NCBI GenBank assembly: GCA_948099385.1
Contig: CANUEZ040000168.1
Coordinates: forward strand, 3,511,001 to 3,575,000
Length of the DNA: 64,000 nt
Direction: 5' to 3'
Source of the DNA: Fasciola hepatica
Lineage: Eukaryota > Platyhelminthes > Trematoda > Plagiorchiida > Fasciolidae
How positions within the stretch are numbered: position 1 is the stretch's first letter; the number at the start of each line of letters is the position of its first letter. Below, piece by piece: positions 25,655-36,474 of this stretch. A model generated the notes under the pieces. The model was not told the origin of the DNA. It searched no databases and saw nothing but the letters and a program-made list of their open reading frames with translations. The position numbers were made by a program, and so were the translations under genes.

Positions 25655-25900
25655 GTTGACCACTGGAAACCACGGTAGCACTGTACAACTGTTTCATCCT
25701 TGTCAAGAATCATCAGTAGTGCACATCCATGGAGCGCCAACAGGGAATCGAACCCGGGGCGAACGATTGTAAGTCGGAAACCTAGTCACCAAGCTATCCG
25801 GGCTGGTTCTCAACGGTTTGTTGAACATCTACACTACATTGTCTAGCACTCTTCCGTCACTAGCATTGAACAGTAACAATCCGTTCTCCGTACAACGAGT
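25655..25900 (-). mobile_element. tRNA-derived SINE-like repeat, family 3
   Basis: The minus strand carries GCCCGGATAGCTTGGTGAC as a D-arm/A-box region and CGGGTTCGATTCCC as a T-arm/B-box, followed by a body with GTACAACTGTTTCATCCTTG on the plus strand. The copy at 45.84-46.13 kb shares both the body and the flanking TCAACGGTTTGTTGAAC block. Confidence 0.6.
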
Positions 25901-25904
25901 TTAT

Positions 25905-27336
25905 TATTCTAAGCACGGAAAACACACGGTTTGACTTTTGAGAGATAAGCTTACCTGGTGATTGATGGCGCTGTAATGGTTAATCCTCTGAGGCCCATAA
26001 TGACAAATGCTCACTAAGGAATGATTGGAAATCGATCGCGTGACAGTTATGACCGTTTCAATTTGTGCAAACAGCAGTGCAACTGATAGTGTAAAGAAGG
26101 TTTTTAACTCAATTTTAAGATTTGTTAGGCACATTGCACCGCAACCTATCAGTTATTCATGAACCTAAATTTGATAAAACTTCGAATTTTTTAGGTATTC
26201 AGAAAAATTCCAGGGGCAGATTTAAGCTGTTTGACATTCATCGTAGGAGACAATCACAGTGTTTGTCGTATTTGTAATCGAATTTACAATTGAGCAACAA
26301 GTAGAACGACCGTATCTTAAGGGGCAATCTATGTTCTGATCGTATGCGACTAAGATCGATAAGACGAGTGGCAACCAATAGAAAACAAGGTCAAAGGTGA
26401 TATGGTTTAAATGGGACGTAAGAACCAGTGAACATTCAGACCACAACGTGTGCAATGGGGAGACATCCAGTAATGCAAAGAACGAACAAAAACCGGTGCA
26501 TCAATCGTGACCGGATCAACTGTCCAACGATGTCCGTCGCAGGAGACCATCACTGAACGCGGGTAGTGAGCTCGTACCATCAAAAGTCAGTCACAGATAG
26601 GCGCCGTACCATGTATTGTTGACACCAAACAAACCGTTCACAACCAATCCGAACAGCCTAGTGATCACGTGTGTGTGTGTGTGTGTGGCTCGGAATCATG
26701 CGCTCCGAATTCGAAGCCTAGTTGTGATCCGGTGTATAAGCGCAACAAAAGATTTCTTAGAATCAAGACAAAATTACACAGTACTTCTGTTGATTTGAAT
26801 TCTCAGTTCACTCGTGGCACCACTGTACGACAAATCGTTTCATGTTCCGATATCTAAATCTTCAGACATATTTTTCTGAAGGATGATTCATTGCTACTTT
26901 CGGTCACCCACCCACCCCACCCCCCACTCTTAGTTTTGCATCTACTGTTTTCAAGCAAGGTTCATATTGAACAATCTCATAAGTGAACTGAAAAACTCAC
27001 AGAACAGGACAACTGGAGAGAAGAATAAATATTAGGTTCATCGAGTAAACCCCAAAGGGCGAATAGACAGATAGGCAACCCTGATAAGTTGACTGAACAG
27101 CATCCAAAAGAATAGCCTTCAACCGGACAAAACACCAATTAGTAGGGGAAAAACAAGTCAGAATAGTGCCACCATTAAACGGGTAACAGTTGATGGATAA
27201 CAGTGACCGGAGACTAGTATCAGAGCTGAATAGCGAATATCTGAATCGATGTTCCGGAAGAAGAGCGGATGTGAAAACGGTCAACAGGTTGAACGTTTGC
27301 ATATGATGGGGGTCTCAGGAAAGCATGAAACTAGCA

Positions 27337-27373
<37 letters not shown>

Positions 27374-27845
27374 CTGTCTGACCGCATCAAGCAAAATCGA
27401 TCCCGAGTGAAACTGTGAGTGATGAAAAAGTATAAAGTTCCTTACCGAGGAATCGAAGTGGCACCTTATTGGTAAGATAATGAAGTGGCTAGTAAGGCAC
27501 TATCGGCTGACCAGTCAAGATCACGCACGATCTCACTTCGGGTTTTTTTTTAGTTCACGGACGCACTTTTCTCACAGATGAGCGCGTAAAGACAGCACAT
27601 CATTTAGCGTTTGAAAATCTGAATGACTTGATTAATCACTAACCATCACTAATGTTTCTCACTGTACATGTTGAACAGTGCACCTCAACATGAATAGTTT
27701 TTTCCCCCATGTTATTTGAAGCTGTACGGCGGTTAGCCCAGGCATTGGTGAATTTTCGTGCTCCTCCGTACGCGTACAGATTATCTGTCAAAAGCTGAGT
27801 ACATTGGAGAGCGGCAGAGAAGCAGCTAGATTTCGGAAACTATTC
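25905..27845. other. RPGRIP1L intron; GT repeats
   Basis: Short (GT)n at 26669-26687 and (GT)n at 27338-27372. No gene is supported. Confidence 0.35.
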
Positions 27846-27849
27846 GGTA

Positions 27850-28060
27850 TTCAACCGCATATTTTTGACCAGAATGGCCAACCGACTGGTGATGGTCGAA
27901 AATGCGAGATTTGAACCCCGTCCTCGTCGGTCTGATCGATGATGATAGATCGCAGACCGCTTTCGTCCGGCTCGTTACCACGATTGACCTTGTGTGGTTC
28001 TCCACTCCAAATCCTATGGTCAGAGTTATCGCTGGTCGCTTGCACTGCGGTCAGCATTTG
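27850..28060 (+). mobile_element. Probable SINE-like repeat related to family 1
   Basis: CCGACTGGTGATGGTCG followed by GATTTGAACCCC resembles a family 1 head in plus orientation. Further blocks (CTCGTTACCACG, TGTGGTTCTCCACTCC) match the family body. Strongly diverged. Confidence 0.45.
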
Positions 28061-28499
28061 AGGCAGTCGTATAAATGGATGGAATTAACAAAGGGAACAG
28101 TGCTATCGTAGCAGAGTGCACGCAGGGTTTGGAAACAAAACGTATCAGGTTCGCTTGAAACTTCAAACAGTTTATGACCAAAATACCGCCTTTATTGTTA
28201 TTCGTACTACTGTTATAATCCAAAAGACGTGCCTAGGTGATAGGTTGTTTATTGCAACTAACGTGTTCGGACATTGACAAAACAAACGAAACGTTACAAA
28301 ACATCCTTATTTGCCAAGTCTCTGTCCTGTTCACTTGAAGACAGTCACCGTCCAACAGAGGAGCAGCCGTGTGGTTTGCAGATCGTCGTTAACCTTATTG
28401 CGTCTGGACTGCTGAACTTAGCCGTGTTCGTTGATCCACAATTGCCCATAGTTCCGTCTCCAGCAATCAACCACAACAGCTATTATTAATAATATCAAT

Positions 28500-28660
28500 T
28501 ATTAAATAAATTTCTCTGGCACACCCTTCAATGAGAGGAAGAGAATTGTGCGGTCGACTGAGTCGAACACTGCCTTTAACTGAAAGAAGAAGGAAAGAGT
28601 TTTTTGGCCTATGGAAAATGTGCCTGTGTGTTTGGAACTATTTGAGTTCATGCAGTCGAA
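28500..28660 (-). mobile_element. RTE-type LINE fragment
   Basis: AATTTCTCTGGCACACCCTT, then GTGCGGTCGACTG, is the same block as in the minus-strand RTE copy at 10.57-10.69 kb. Too short to code. Confidence 0.6.
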
Positions 28661-28718
28661 GTGAACCAAACATGGTTATCTAAACCGTTTTTATATTACA
28701 AACAAAATCAGGACTTAC

Positions 28719-29048
28719 TGATCCAGCTTCTCGTCCATACAAACGCGATAAGATTGTAGGTGGTCAAATTTGGCATTCGTACAAGCCTCCATCACTGCGG
28801 ACACTTGTTCTGGTTGATCATAGAATTGGTACACAAAATAGGGAGATGGGATACAGTCCGGACGACGTGCACGCAAATCTGAGGCCGATGTTATGTAGAT
28901 GCACAGCTGGTTCTCTGAGCTATCGCTGTCTTGCATATCAGAAGCTGTCGGTGAAACTGTCTTGCTCATCGATTCAACGCGTTGTGTGACTGATCGACTT
29001 GGATGGGCTTGTGGTCGAGGCAAACCACGGAAACGTTCACGATAGATT
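28719..29048 (-). CDS. RPGRIP1L: RPGRIP1L homologue, start of central C2 domain
   Basis: The exon begins after GGGTAG and reads IYRERFRG, which continues the preceding LR just as vertebrate RLYRERAKA does. A 45-residue low-complexity linker with several Ser follows, and then the central C2 domain: LCIYITSASDLRARRPDCIP, then PYFVYQFYD. This matches vertebrate LHITIRCCNHLQSR...HPYVVYKFFD. The donor GGATCA|GTAAGT gives outgoing phase 2, and the next exon supplies the missing base. The domain resembles a classical C2 fold. Confidence 0.88.
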
Positions 29049-29519
29049 CTACCCAATGATGTAACATGGATGGTGGTAGGGGTAGTGGGATGGAAAAGAG
29101 GTGGCCGAGCGGTTCAGTTGGCGCGTAAGTGACGGAGTGAGTGGGAAAGTGGCTATCAACATCCAGCAGATTACTCACTGAATTCATTTCGCTTTCGAGT
29201 AAATGATTGTCCCAGTCGAATTACTTAACGGAGCTCAAGAGAACACGATTTGTACTCATTGTCTAACTACCAATCGTCGCAGTAGAGAATTCACAGCAAG
29301 AAAACGTATTCAGGGACCGTGCGAAACACAAATCCAAATAATATTTGACGGCATTTTAAGAACAATGTTTCATTGACCGGAAAATGCGGCAAGCATAAGA
29401 GCAAATCAAGATAATAGGCGTCCAGAAGAAGTCAGAAAACACCCACTTGCCACTAAGAGGTGATATCGCAGACCAGTGGGAGAACTGGATAAACCCTTAC
29501 ATGCGGCAAAGCTCTATCA

Positions 29520-29830
29520 TTTATTCACATCAGAGACATTTGTATATTTATAATTAAGGGATGAGTTGTCAGATTGTGCGGCCTCATTCTGTATACACTC
29601 ATTCACTAGTTCCTGTGGGACTAGGTATATTAGCTGTACTACCAGGCGCTTAACCGAACGTGTCCGTGAGCACCATCCGGGTTGGCTGAACATTGGAGCA
29701 ATTGAAGAACCTACGAGCGTTTTGTGTTCACACCGTGTTGAGTTCAACCACCCAGTGGCCGTAGCCGAAGCGTTCTGGTTAATTTACAAGGTTCGAAGTA
29801 GGTAATCAAGGCTGGTAAATTGCAGCATCC
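29520..29830 (+). mobile_element. PLE remnant: GIY-YIG endonuclease only
   Basis: The plus-strand frame reads FTSSCGTRYISCTTRRLTER and VREHHPGWLNIGAI, homologous to the endonuclease end of the PLE at 36 kb. The GIY motif Tyr-Ile-Gly has become YIS, so the domain is probably inactive. No reverse transcriptase lies nearby. Confidence 0.7.
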
Positions 29831-29899
29831 TGGCCATGCATTGTAATTCCGATGGTATACCTGAACTCGTTCGCCCCATCGCTTTAACTTCATCTGGTC

Positions 29900-30665
29900 T
29901 TTAAATTACAGTGTGCCATTCTTAACTCTTTGAATTCTTCCACAATCTCTCCCGAGAACCACTGACAGTTTGTTTATTGACCGAACGGATCCACCGTGGG
30001 TGCTCTCGCTTCTTTAGTCCACTATGTGACCAAATCCTTGGATGGATCAGCGAAGTCTGCATGATGCTCTTTTCTAGACTACTCATCCTCTCGTGATTCT
30101 ATTCCATGGACTCTCCTCCTTCGTAAACTGGAAGCTTACGGCTGTCCCGCAACTTTATTGGCATGGTTGTTTGATTATTTAACCAAAAGAACCCAGTCCG
30201 CACGACTAGGTTTCAAAAGATCCAAAACTTTCGTAAATAATTCTGGAGTACCTCAGGAAGCTGTACTTTTCACCCATTAATTTTCCATCTGCACTAGTGA
30301 TCTTTCATCCAGTTCTCCTGCACATTTATTCAAATATGCCGTTGATGTGGATCTCTACCAAGCGGTTTTTGTAACCCAGGATCTCAGTACATCTTCAAAA
30401 AACCTGTCTCATATTTACGATTTCTCTGTTCGATCCGGTTTAACTTTTAACTTTTCCAAATGCTTTGAGTGCATATTCACCCTTTCTCGGTCTTTGTGAT
30501 CAATCTGTCATTTTCACACAACAACTAGCTGGAGTGGATTCTGTCAAATACCCAGGAATCATCATCGATGCAAATGTGAAGTGATCATCTCACAGTTCAA
30601 ACTGTGTGGAGAAATTACACCGGCTATCTTGTCAACTCCGAAAGCTTAGACATCCTAACATTAAC
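29900..30665 (+). mobile_element. CR1/Jockey-type LINE fragment
   Basis: Broken plus-strand frames give ALASLVHYVTKSLDGSAKSA-like residues, then FDSIPWTLLLRKLEAYGCPA, then a VPQ-type motif and LFKYAVDVDLY in place of the usual FADD-type site. These are the successive reverse-transcriptase blocks of a CR1/Jockey-like non-LTR element, with the active site degraded. Confidence 0.65.
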
Positions 30666-30669
30666 TAGA

Positions 30670-31425
30670 GTGCTATTTATTTTTCGTTTATCAATGTTTT
30701 TTTCCGGCTCATCTCCGCTGTTATTTTTCTGGTCTACCGAAGAAAGATTTTAAAATTCCTCGTCGAGGTCTATCTATCACCAGTCGGATATCTTACACAC
30801 ATAAGCGCGCAGGGCTAACGAGACGAATGACGTACGGACGCGGATGATATCTACAATCCGGAATTGAATGATGCTTTGTTGGCATTCTGAGAGCCAAAGT
30901 TGAGCTACAGAGATGCGTTATGCGAACGTGCAGAGCAAAGAGTACAGAACGAGAAACGATCAGGGAGGACTCACAAGAGCGTGTGTCATATTGGTGGTCG
31001 AACCAGGAACAGCTTGGTTTGGAGTGTTAAAACAAAGTTTATACATGGAGTGGCAACAAAGATGATGATTAGCAGAAATGAATGCAATGTCACTACAATA
31101 TCCTTACTGAACTGTGCTCAGTTGTACGAATCGCCCCTGGCCATATGTGAAAACTTCGTTTGCGATATTCTTGTAGAAAGCACTCATCCTTCATACAGTG
31201 GCTTGTCCAAGTGTAACTCTCTCGTTTCTATTCGTTCGTCTTTTCGATCCATACCCTCTCGCACTGACATCAACAAAACCCTACTGTTTCTTATCTGGTT
31301 CCAATTCTCACAAACCAGGCACGAGTATCTTGTCAGTTTTGAAATGTATTCATTATTGTTTTTTCATGCCTTTGGTTCATTGAGCTACTAAGAATAGATC
31401 TTTTCTGACTGAATTGCGGACGTAT
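30670..31425. other. RPGRIP1L intron; 163-codon frame without motif
   Basis: A plus-strand frame of 163 codons (30.90-31.39 kb) lies between two LINE blocks but shows no recognisable motif. It is reported only as an open frame. Confidence 0.25.
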
Positions 31426-31429
31426 GTCT

Positions 31430-32570
31430 ACGCAAAAATCTGATCAAACTCGAATACAAACACAAATCATTGGTGTATTCTGCTATGTTAATGGCATTGA
31501 CTGTCATACTTTGAACATCCTTCGTGACTATTTTTCTGATCGCATACATAATTTACTTCCTGTGATAAGAAACAATCTCTTCAAGTTAATTGATGTTTCT
31601 ATCCCCATTTCTTTTCTCTTTTTAAATTAAGCTCCCTATTGCAGAAAATCTGATTGGCTGCAGATACGCTGATGATATTGTACTTGGACGTCCCCAGAAC
31701 GGAAATGAAATTTGGACTTTTCCTCAAAACACTCTGACTGAACTTAGGAACTGGTCCAATGCCTGTTACCGTCCACTAAATATCCTAAAATACGCTGACG
31801 TGCCCTTCGGTGTGGATCACGCTACCAAACTGTTTTTAATAACCTGCCGAATCTTTTCAATGATAACCAAAAAACTCAGCAGAGTTTCTTCCGTCTGTTA
31901 CCTAGGCGTTATTCGAACTCATAACCTTTGTTGAAATAGTCATGCTAAAGTCAGAAAACTTTCCTTTTTTATCGTTCAGACTAGGAAGACTGAGAGTGCC
32001 CCACAGTCTTGTGCTTCGATTTTTAACCTCATGCATTCTCTCAGTTTAAGAGAAAAATGTTTTGATCTCATCACCAGTTCAGTTGAGTTTATTTGAACAT
32101 TAACCTGGCACTTCTTTGCTCTGATGCCGGTTGCTACCTTCCAGCATTATCGAGTCAAGGGCGAAAAGAATGGAGGCGTAAAGTGAAAGAGATCCAAAAA
32201 ACCAAAATAATCACCAAGTTTCTAGGATTGCTTTCTCGTTAAAGCAACATTATAAGTGGTATTCTCACTGATTTCATCGCTGGTGTGCATTTTGGTGCTT
32301 GCGAAAATTTCAACTCATAGTTTATTATCTAACGCCAATCATTGCCTTCACTTCACACCTTTCGAAGCTTCCTCTTGCCCGTCTATTCGCTCGAAACTCA
32401 CATTACTTCATTCACTCGGGTCTACGTATAGGGACAGCCCTATCCTTTACCTTGTCCGCCTACTTGTAGACCGCGACCAAGTAATCAATAATCTCCTTGT
32501 TCGCCGTGATCGTTGATCTGAATATATTTACTGCTTCAATTCGCTCCGACGCCTTCTTTTTATATTTCTA
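31430..32570 (+). mobile_element. CR1/Jockey-type LINE fragment, 3' half
   Basis: Frames on the plus strand give HTLNILRDYFSDRI, then IGCRYADDIVLG (the reverse-transcriptase active-site block with YADD), then PALSSQGRKEWRRKVKEI and STYRDSPILYLVRLLVD. The order fits the palm, thumb and C-terminal tail of a LINE. Several stops interrupt it. Confidence 0.65.
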
Positions 32571-32574
32571 ACTA

Positions 32575-33725
32575 CTGTTTTGGGATTCCACTGCAAATGA
32601 TGTACTTGCCTTCCTCGGGTGCATTGACCTGAACTGATTGGATGTGGACACTAGAAGATCGCGACGATGTTCTTAACCCCTTCAGACATCGATATCTAAC
32701 CACTAACTGTCCATGATACTCAAAATTACCAAAGGGCAGTCAGCCAAGCAAAGTACCGTCAATCCTACACACTACTCGCAAATAATTGAGAGATTTATAA
32801 TTATCTAATCGTTTGCTCAGTGTGTTCACCAGTCAAATCTGTTTACACCCTGGGGAAGTCGAAATTTGCAACTTACTACTGTCATCCTCGCTAGTAGGCA
32901 AATTGGCGTGAAAAACCAGAGGTTGCGTATCAGCAGGTGACTTTCATGTGCCTCATTCTCACCAGTGAAGGTTGTCGCGTGAACTGGGTGTGAAACGTCT
33001 ACAGTCCCAAACTACACGGAACTGCTAGTGAAGAACAACAATCTGATTAATCCTAGAGCGTCATTAAGAGGATCGGTCTGTGGTCAAACGGTCATTATGG
33101 TGGACTTTCAATCCTTCTGCCCTGATCTCGAATCCTTCTTCCTCCGTGGATCACTACCCAATTGGCAGCCTACACCTGGCCACGACCCCCTTCTTGAAAT
33201 ATTTCACAAATAATACATAATAAAAAGGAAGGAAGTAAAAATTGACTAAAAAGATCTCACCGCGAAGTTCGTGGCAATATACAAAACCTTAAATTCCGTA
33301 ACCTCTGATGATACATTTCTGATCGATGAACAGTGTAATCAAATGCCAACAAAAACGAATGGCACAGTAAAGAATTGTGGTGATTTGAACGCTTCGAACG
33401 GTTTGAGCGTTTGTGCCTATCTGTACGCGACCCGGTGCGTTACAGCTTCGCTTCGAAAATTGAACTGGACGTAGTCCAAACCAGGTAACCACAACCTCCT
33501 GATACAACCAGACCGTTTCGTGGCTGGATAATTGCATACGCACACGCAACTCTGATATTCTTCGCTCTGGACACGATACTCAATCACATTCGACATTCCG
33601 GGCTGGCCTAAGCATCACACTAATCAACACCGGAAAATAGACAAAATCCATTAGTAGTCAGCATCTCTCGGAAAAACGCACAACTAAACACAAATGCACG
33701 TTCAAAAGCACAGACAGTCAATGTC
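32575..33725. other. RPGRIP1L intron; solo inverted-repeat end near 32.74-32.80 kb
   Basis: GTCAGCCAAGCAAAG followed by CCTACACACTACTCGC matches the outer end of the composite repeats at 20.6 and 59.5 kb. No gene is supported in the rest. Confidence 0.4.
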
Positions 33726-33729
33726 TCAC

Positions 33730-33970
33730 CGTAACGCCTGAGGCATAGGGACACTCAGTCGAATCCAGTAATCAAGTTTACCAATAATCACTCCAATGCA
33801 CTGAGCTGGACCGGTATCCGCACCGTACAAATCCAATTGACCGTGATAACGTGACACGGTTTCGTCCACGTTTTTCAATGCATTCGTGGTGTCTGGTAGA
33901 GAGGAAATACTTTCGAGGTAATAATTACCGTAGGCATTTGAGAGCGATGTTTTGATGTACGCAACACTGC
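33730..33970 (-). CDS. RPGRIP1L: RPGRIP1L homologue, end of first C2 domain
   Basis: The end of this exon, IGKLDYWIRLSVPMPQALR, matches the vertebrate GTVEYWIRLRVPMDQAIR, the last strand of the first C2 domain. The donor TTACG|GTGAGA leaves two bases that combine with the next exon to restore Arg. The open frame reaches back to an AG after TCTACCCATTG, which gives the start used here and the peptide AYIKTSLSNAYGNYYLESIS. A second acceptor, TCTACCAG, would start at about base 33884 in the same phase. The choice between the two is uncertain. The exon lies just upstream of a long (CATA)n tract. Confidence 0.8.
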
Positions 33971-34010
33971 CTCAATGGGTAGACGAGTAAAACTCTAATC
34001 AGTCCATATA

Positions 34011-34130
34011 TACATACATACATACATACATACATACATACATACATACATACATACATACATACATACATACATACATACATACATACATACATACACA
34101 CGCTCACGCACACACATGCACACACACACA
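34011..34130 (+). repeat. (CATA)n tract followed by CA-rich DNA
   Basis: About 21 tandem CATA units pass into CACACA and CACGCA repeats, directly upstream of an RPGRIP1L exon in gene orientation. Confidence 0.97.
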
Positions 34131-34651
34131 TGCCCGCAATGAAGCATCCATGTATGCATGCTGGAATATTTGGTTTTGGACGTAAAGACTCATGAGTAAA
34201 GTTGTCCGTGGATCTGATTCTCTCCCTCTCTTCTCAGCCTGACTTATTTCCATTGGCAACAGCGTTCTCAACTGGTTCGATTAATAAAACAAATTAGTTC
34301 ATTGGTTTTTGTTACCCGATTCAACCTGCATGGCCCAAGGGTAAGGTTCGTGTTTTGCTCTCTCGGTGGAAGTTGAAACCTAATTGATACGACGATTTGA
34401 TAGGTGAACTACAACCCACAGTCGGCACCCATTGGTTGACCGCATAATGGACCAAGAGAAGTGACAGATGATCACGCGACCTGGCAAATATCATCAAATG
34501 CGTATAAGCAGTTTAGATTCATATTCGGCAGTTGGTTTTAGTATTCGTATTAGGAAATATCACTTGGCGAACAACAGGCGAAACTAACACTGTAGCGACC
34601 TGGATAAGACCGAGTTTCCTTGTGTAAATTCACTAACTAAATCTAAACTGG

Positions 34652-36049
34652 ATGAACACAACTGGTTGGATGGATGCCATACTTAACGATGGTTCCAAAT
34701 TCTTGAAGACGGAAACCGAGAAAGACAGAACTAGGCAAATAGAAAAGTCCCTGGCTAACAGGCTACGGTATTTTAAACAAAAAGGCGCTATTGACTGCGT
34801 CACATTTGAAAGAATTCGACCCACAGGAACTATCATCCCAAGACTGTATGGATTGCCAAAAATTCATAAGACAGGAGTCCCACTAAGGCCCATTTTAGAC
34901 ATGTGCAACTCACCGTATCATGCCGTAGCCAAGTGGTTGACACATCTCTTGGAGCCAGCTAGAGCGGCAATGACAAAACACAGTCTAAAGGATACTTTTG
35001 AACTTGTAAAATGTGTGAGTGATCTCAATGTGGAAGGACAATATATGATCTCATTGGACGTCACGTCGCTATTCACTAACGTCCCAATCAAGGAAACCAT
35101 TGACTATCTTTGTGGCTTCATACAAGCCAATGAGATTGAAACAGGTGTGCCATTGGACGACCTGCGACAGTTACTCTTTGTATGTACCCAGAATATTCAA
35201 TTCAAGTTTAACGAGCAGATTTACCGCCAAAAAGACGGTGTAGCAATGGGGTCTCCACTCGGGCCACTGTTTGCTGATATCTTTATGGCAACATTGGAAA
35301 ACGGCCCGTTACAATCATCGATTCGCGGACTTCGGTTGTACAAGCGATACGTGGATGACATTCTATGTATAACAGACCAATTTCTCCACAGAGAACAACT
35401 ACTAAACAGCTTCAACTTAGCACATCCGAACTTGCGATTCACACTAGAATCGGAATCAGACAACTCACTGGCCTTCTTAGATGTATTTTTGACCCGTCGA
35501 GAAGATGGCTCAATACGGCGGTCAGTGCACAGAAAATCAACATGGAATGGACAGTACATCCACTTCCGTAGTTTTGTACCGCTCAAATTGAAAATAAATC
35601 TAATTATGTGCCTATCGAACAGAGCGAAAAAGATCTGCACCGAAGATACCATAAAAGAAGAGCTTGTTACGGTGCGCAATATTTTTATTCAGAACGGATA
35701 CCCGGAACGCCTAGTCGACCGGATAATGCAGTTGGATAAAGAAATTCCAAGGAAAATGGTAGTTGAAAAGAAATCAGTATACATCTCTCTGCCATTTAAA
35801 GGCGACACTCTGGCAGATGCAATTCACCGAAGATTGGCGAGCGTCGTCAACAAAACATTCTACGCTGCTAAACTGCGTGTTTTGTTCACCTCTAAGCCAG
35901 CGGTGTGTTTGCGGATAAAAGACAATGTGCCTGTTTCTGCAGCCTCATTTTGTGTGTATTCTTTCACTTGTTCCTGTGGAACAACGTATATCGGCCGCAC
36001 GACCAGACGCTTGTCTGAACGCATCGTGAGCAACATCCAGCGTGGTTGA
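34652..36049 (+). CDS. PLE reverse transcriptase with start of GIY-YIG endonuclease
   Basis: The open frame has 465 codons. Motifs in order are LYGLPKIHK (65-73), PLRPI (77-81), SLDVTSLFTNVP (134-145), QKDGVAMGSPLGPLFAD (193-209) and the catalytic YVDD (233-236). FLDV and a Lys/Arg-rich thumb follow. The GIY-YIG endonuclease begins near residue 437 (FTCSCGTTYIGRTTRRLSER) and the frame then stops. Penelope reverse transcriptases are related to telomerase and copy the element RNA at a nick made by the GIY-YIG domain. The catalytic residues are intact. The N-terminal region is missing, and the chosen Met is simply the first in frame. Confidence 0.93.
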   Translation: MNTTGWMDAILNDGSKFLKTETEKDRTRQIEKSLANRLRYFKQKGAIDCVTFERIRPTGTIIPRLYGLPKIHKTGVPLRPILDMCNSPYHAVAKWLTHLLEPARAAMTKHSLKDTFELVKCVSDLNVEGQYMISLDVTSLFTNVPIKETIDYLCGFIQANEIETGVPLDDLRQLLFVCTQNIQFKFNEQIYRQKDGVAMGSPLGPLFADIFMATLENGPLQSSIRGLRLYKRYVDDILCITDQFLHREQLLNSFNLAHPNLRFTLESESDNSLAFLDVFLTRREDGSIRRSVHRKSTWNGQYIHFRSFVPLKLKINLIMCLSNRAKKICTEDTIKEELVTVRNIFIQNGYPERLVDRIMQLDKEIPRKMVVEKKSVYISLPFKGDTLADAIHRRLASVVNKTFYAAKLRVLFTSKPAVCLRIKDNVPVSAASFCVYSFTCSCGTTYIGRTTRRLSERIVSNIQRG

Positions 36050-36309
36050 GGACTGGAACAATTAGGTCAATTACCAGCGCAGTCGTTTCACACCTAGCTG
36101 AAACTAATCACATGGTGAACGTGGATCAAGCATTCCGCCCCCTGTATAGGGTCCGAGGTCGGCTTTCAAGATCGGTGAGAAGTCGCATCTTGGCCACAGC
36201 GGAAGCGGTCGGGATTCGCCCAGAAGAAATTTGTGCATGCACTCAATCTACCCTGGCCCACTCACCACCCAACGTCAGGTCCACGAACGTCCGAAAGCTT
36301 ACATGTTGA
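36046..36309 (+). pseudogene. PLE GIY-YIG endonuclease, C-terminal part in shifted frame
   Basis: Directly after the stop of the preceding frame, another frame continues the domain with MRTGTIRSITSAVVSHLAET and then basic residues. The break is consistent with loss of a single base near 36020-36025. The endonuclease is therefore split, and this copy is unlikely to produce a working fusion protein. Confidence 0.8.
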
Positions 36310-36474
36310 GAACGTGTTAGTCCATTCACACCTGGTTTCCGGATAATCCTGTACCACACTAGGTGTGAACGATGATCCCTGACACGATTTTTGTTGACTG
36401 TATCCCTTATGCATCTAGTCCTATATATTGTGTTGTATTGGCATGATTAAGAATCACTGAAAACGAGCTTGTTC

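Larger units (their letters stand above)
34640..36470 (+). mobile_element. Penelope-like retroelement, 5'-truncated, nearly intact
   Basis: This copy holds the two frames described separately, plus about 160 bp of 3' sequence. The element starts abruptly just before WMDAILND, a motif that in full PLEs lies after an N-terminal region. It is therefore 5'-truncated, as is usual for target-primed insertions. It is inserted antisense to RPGRIP1L. The second PLE at 53.5-54.8 kb belongs to the same subfamily. Confidence 0.9.

Noticed and set aside
30900..31391. 163-codon plus-strand frame considered as a gene
   Set aside because: No motif and no splice signals that give a sensible product, and it lies between LINE pieces.
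33925..34131. Minus-strand frame with repeated Tyr-Met-Cys-Val residues
   Set aside because: Translation of the (CATA)n tract. Its end overlaps the true exon in another frame.
35221..35679. 152-codon minus-strand frame
   Set aside because: Shadow of the PLE reverse transcriptase on the other strand.
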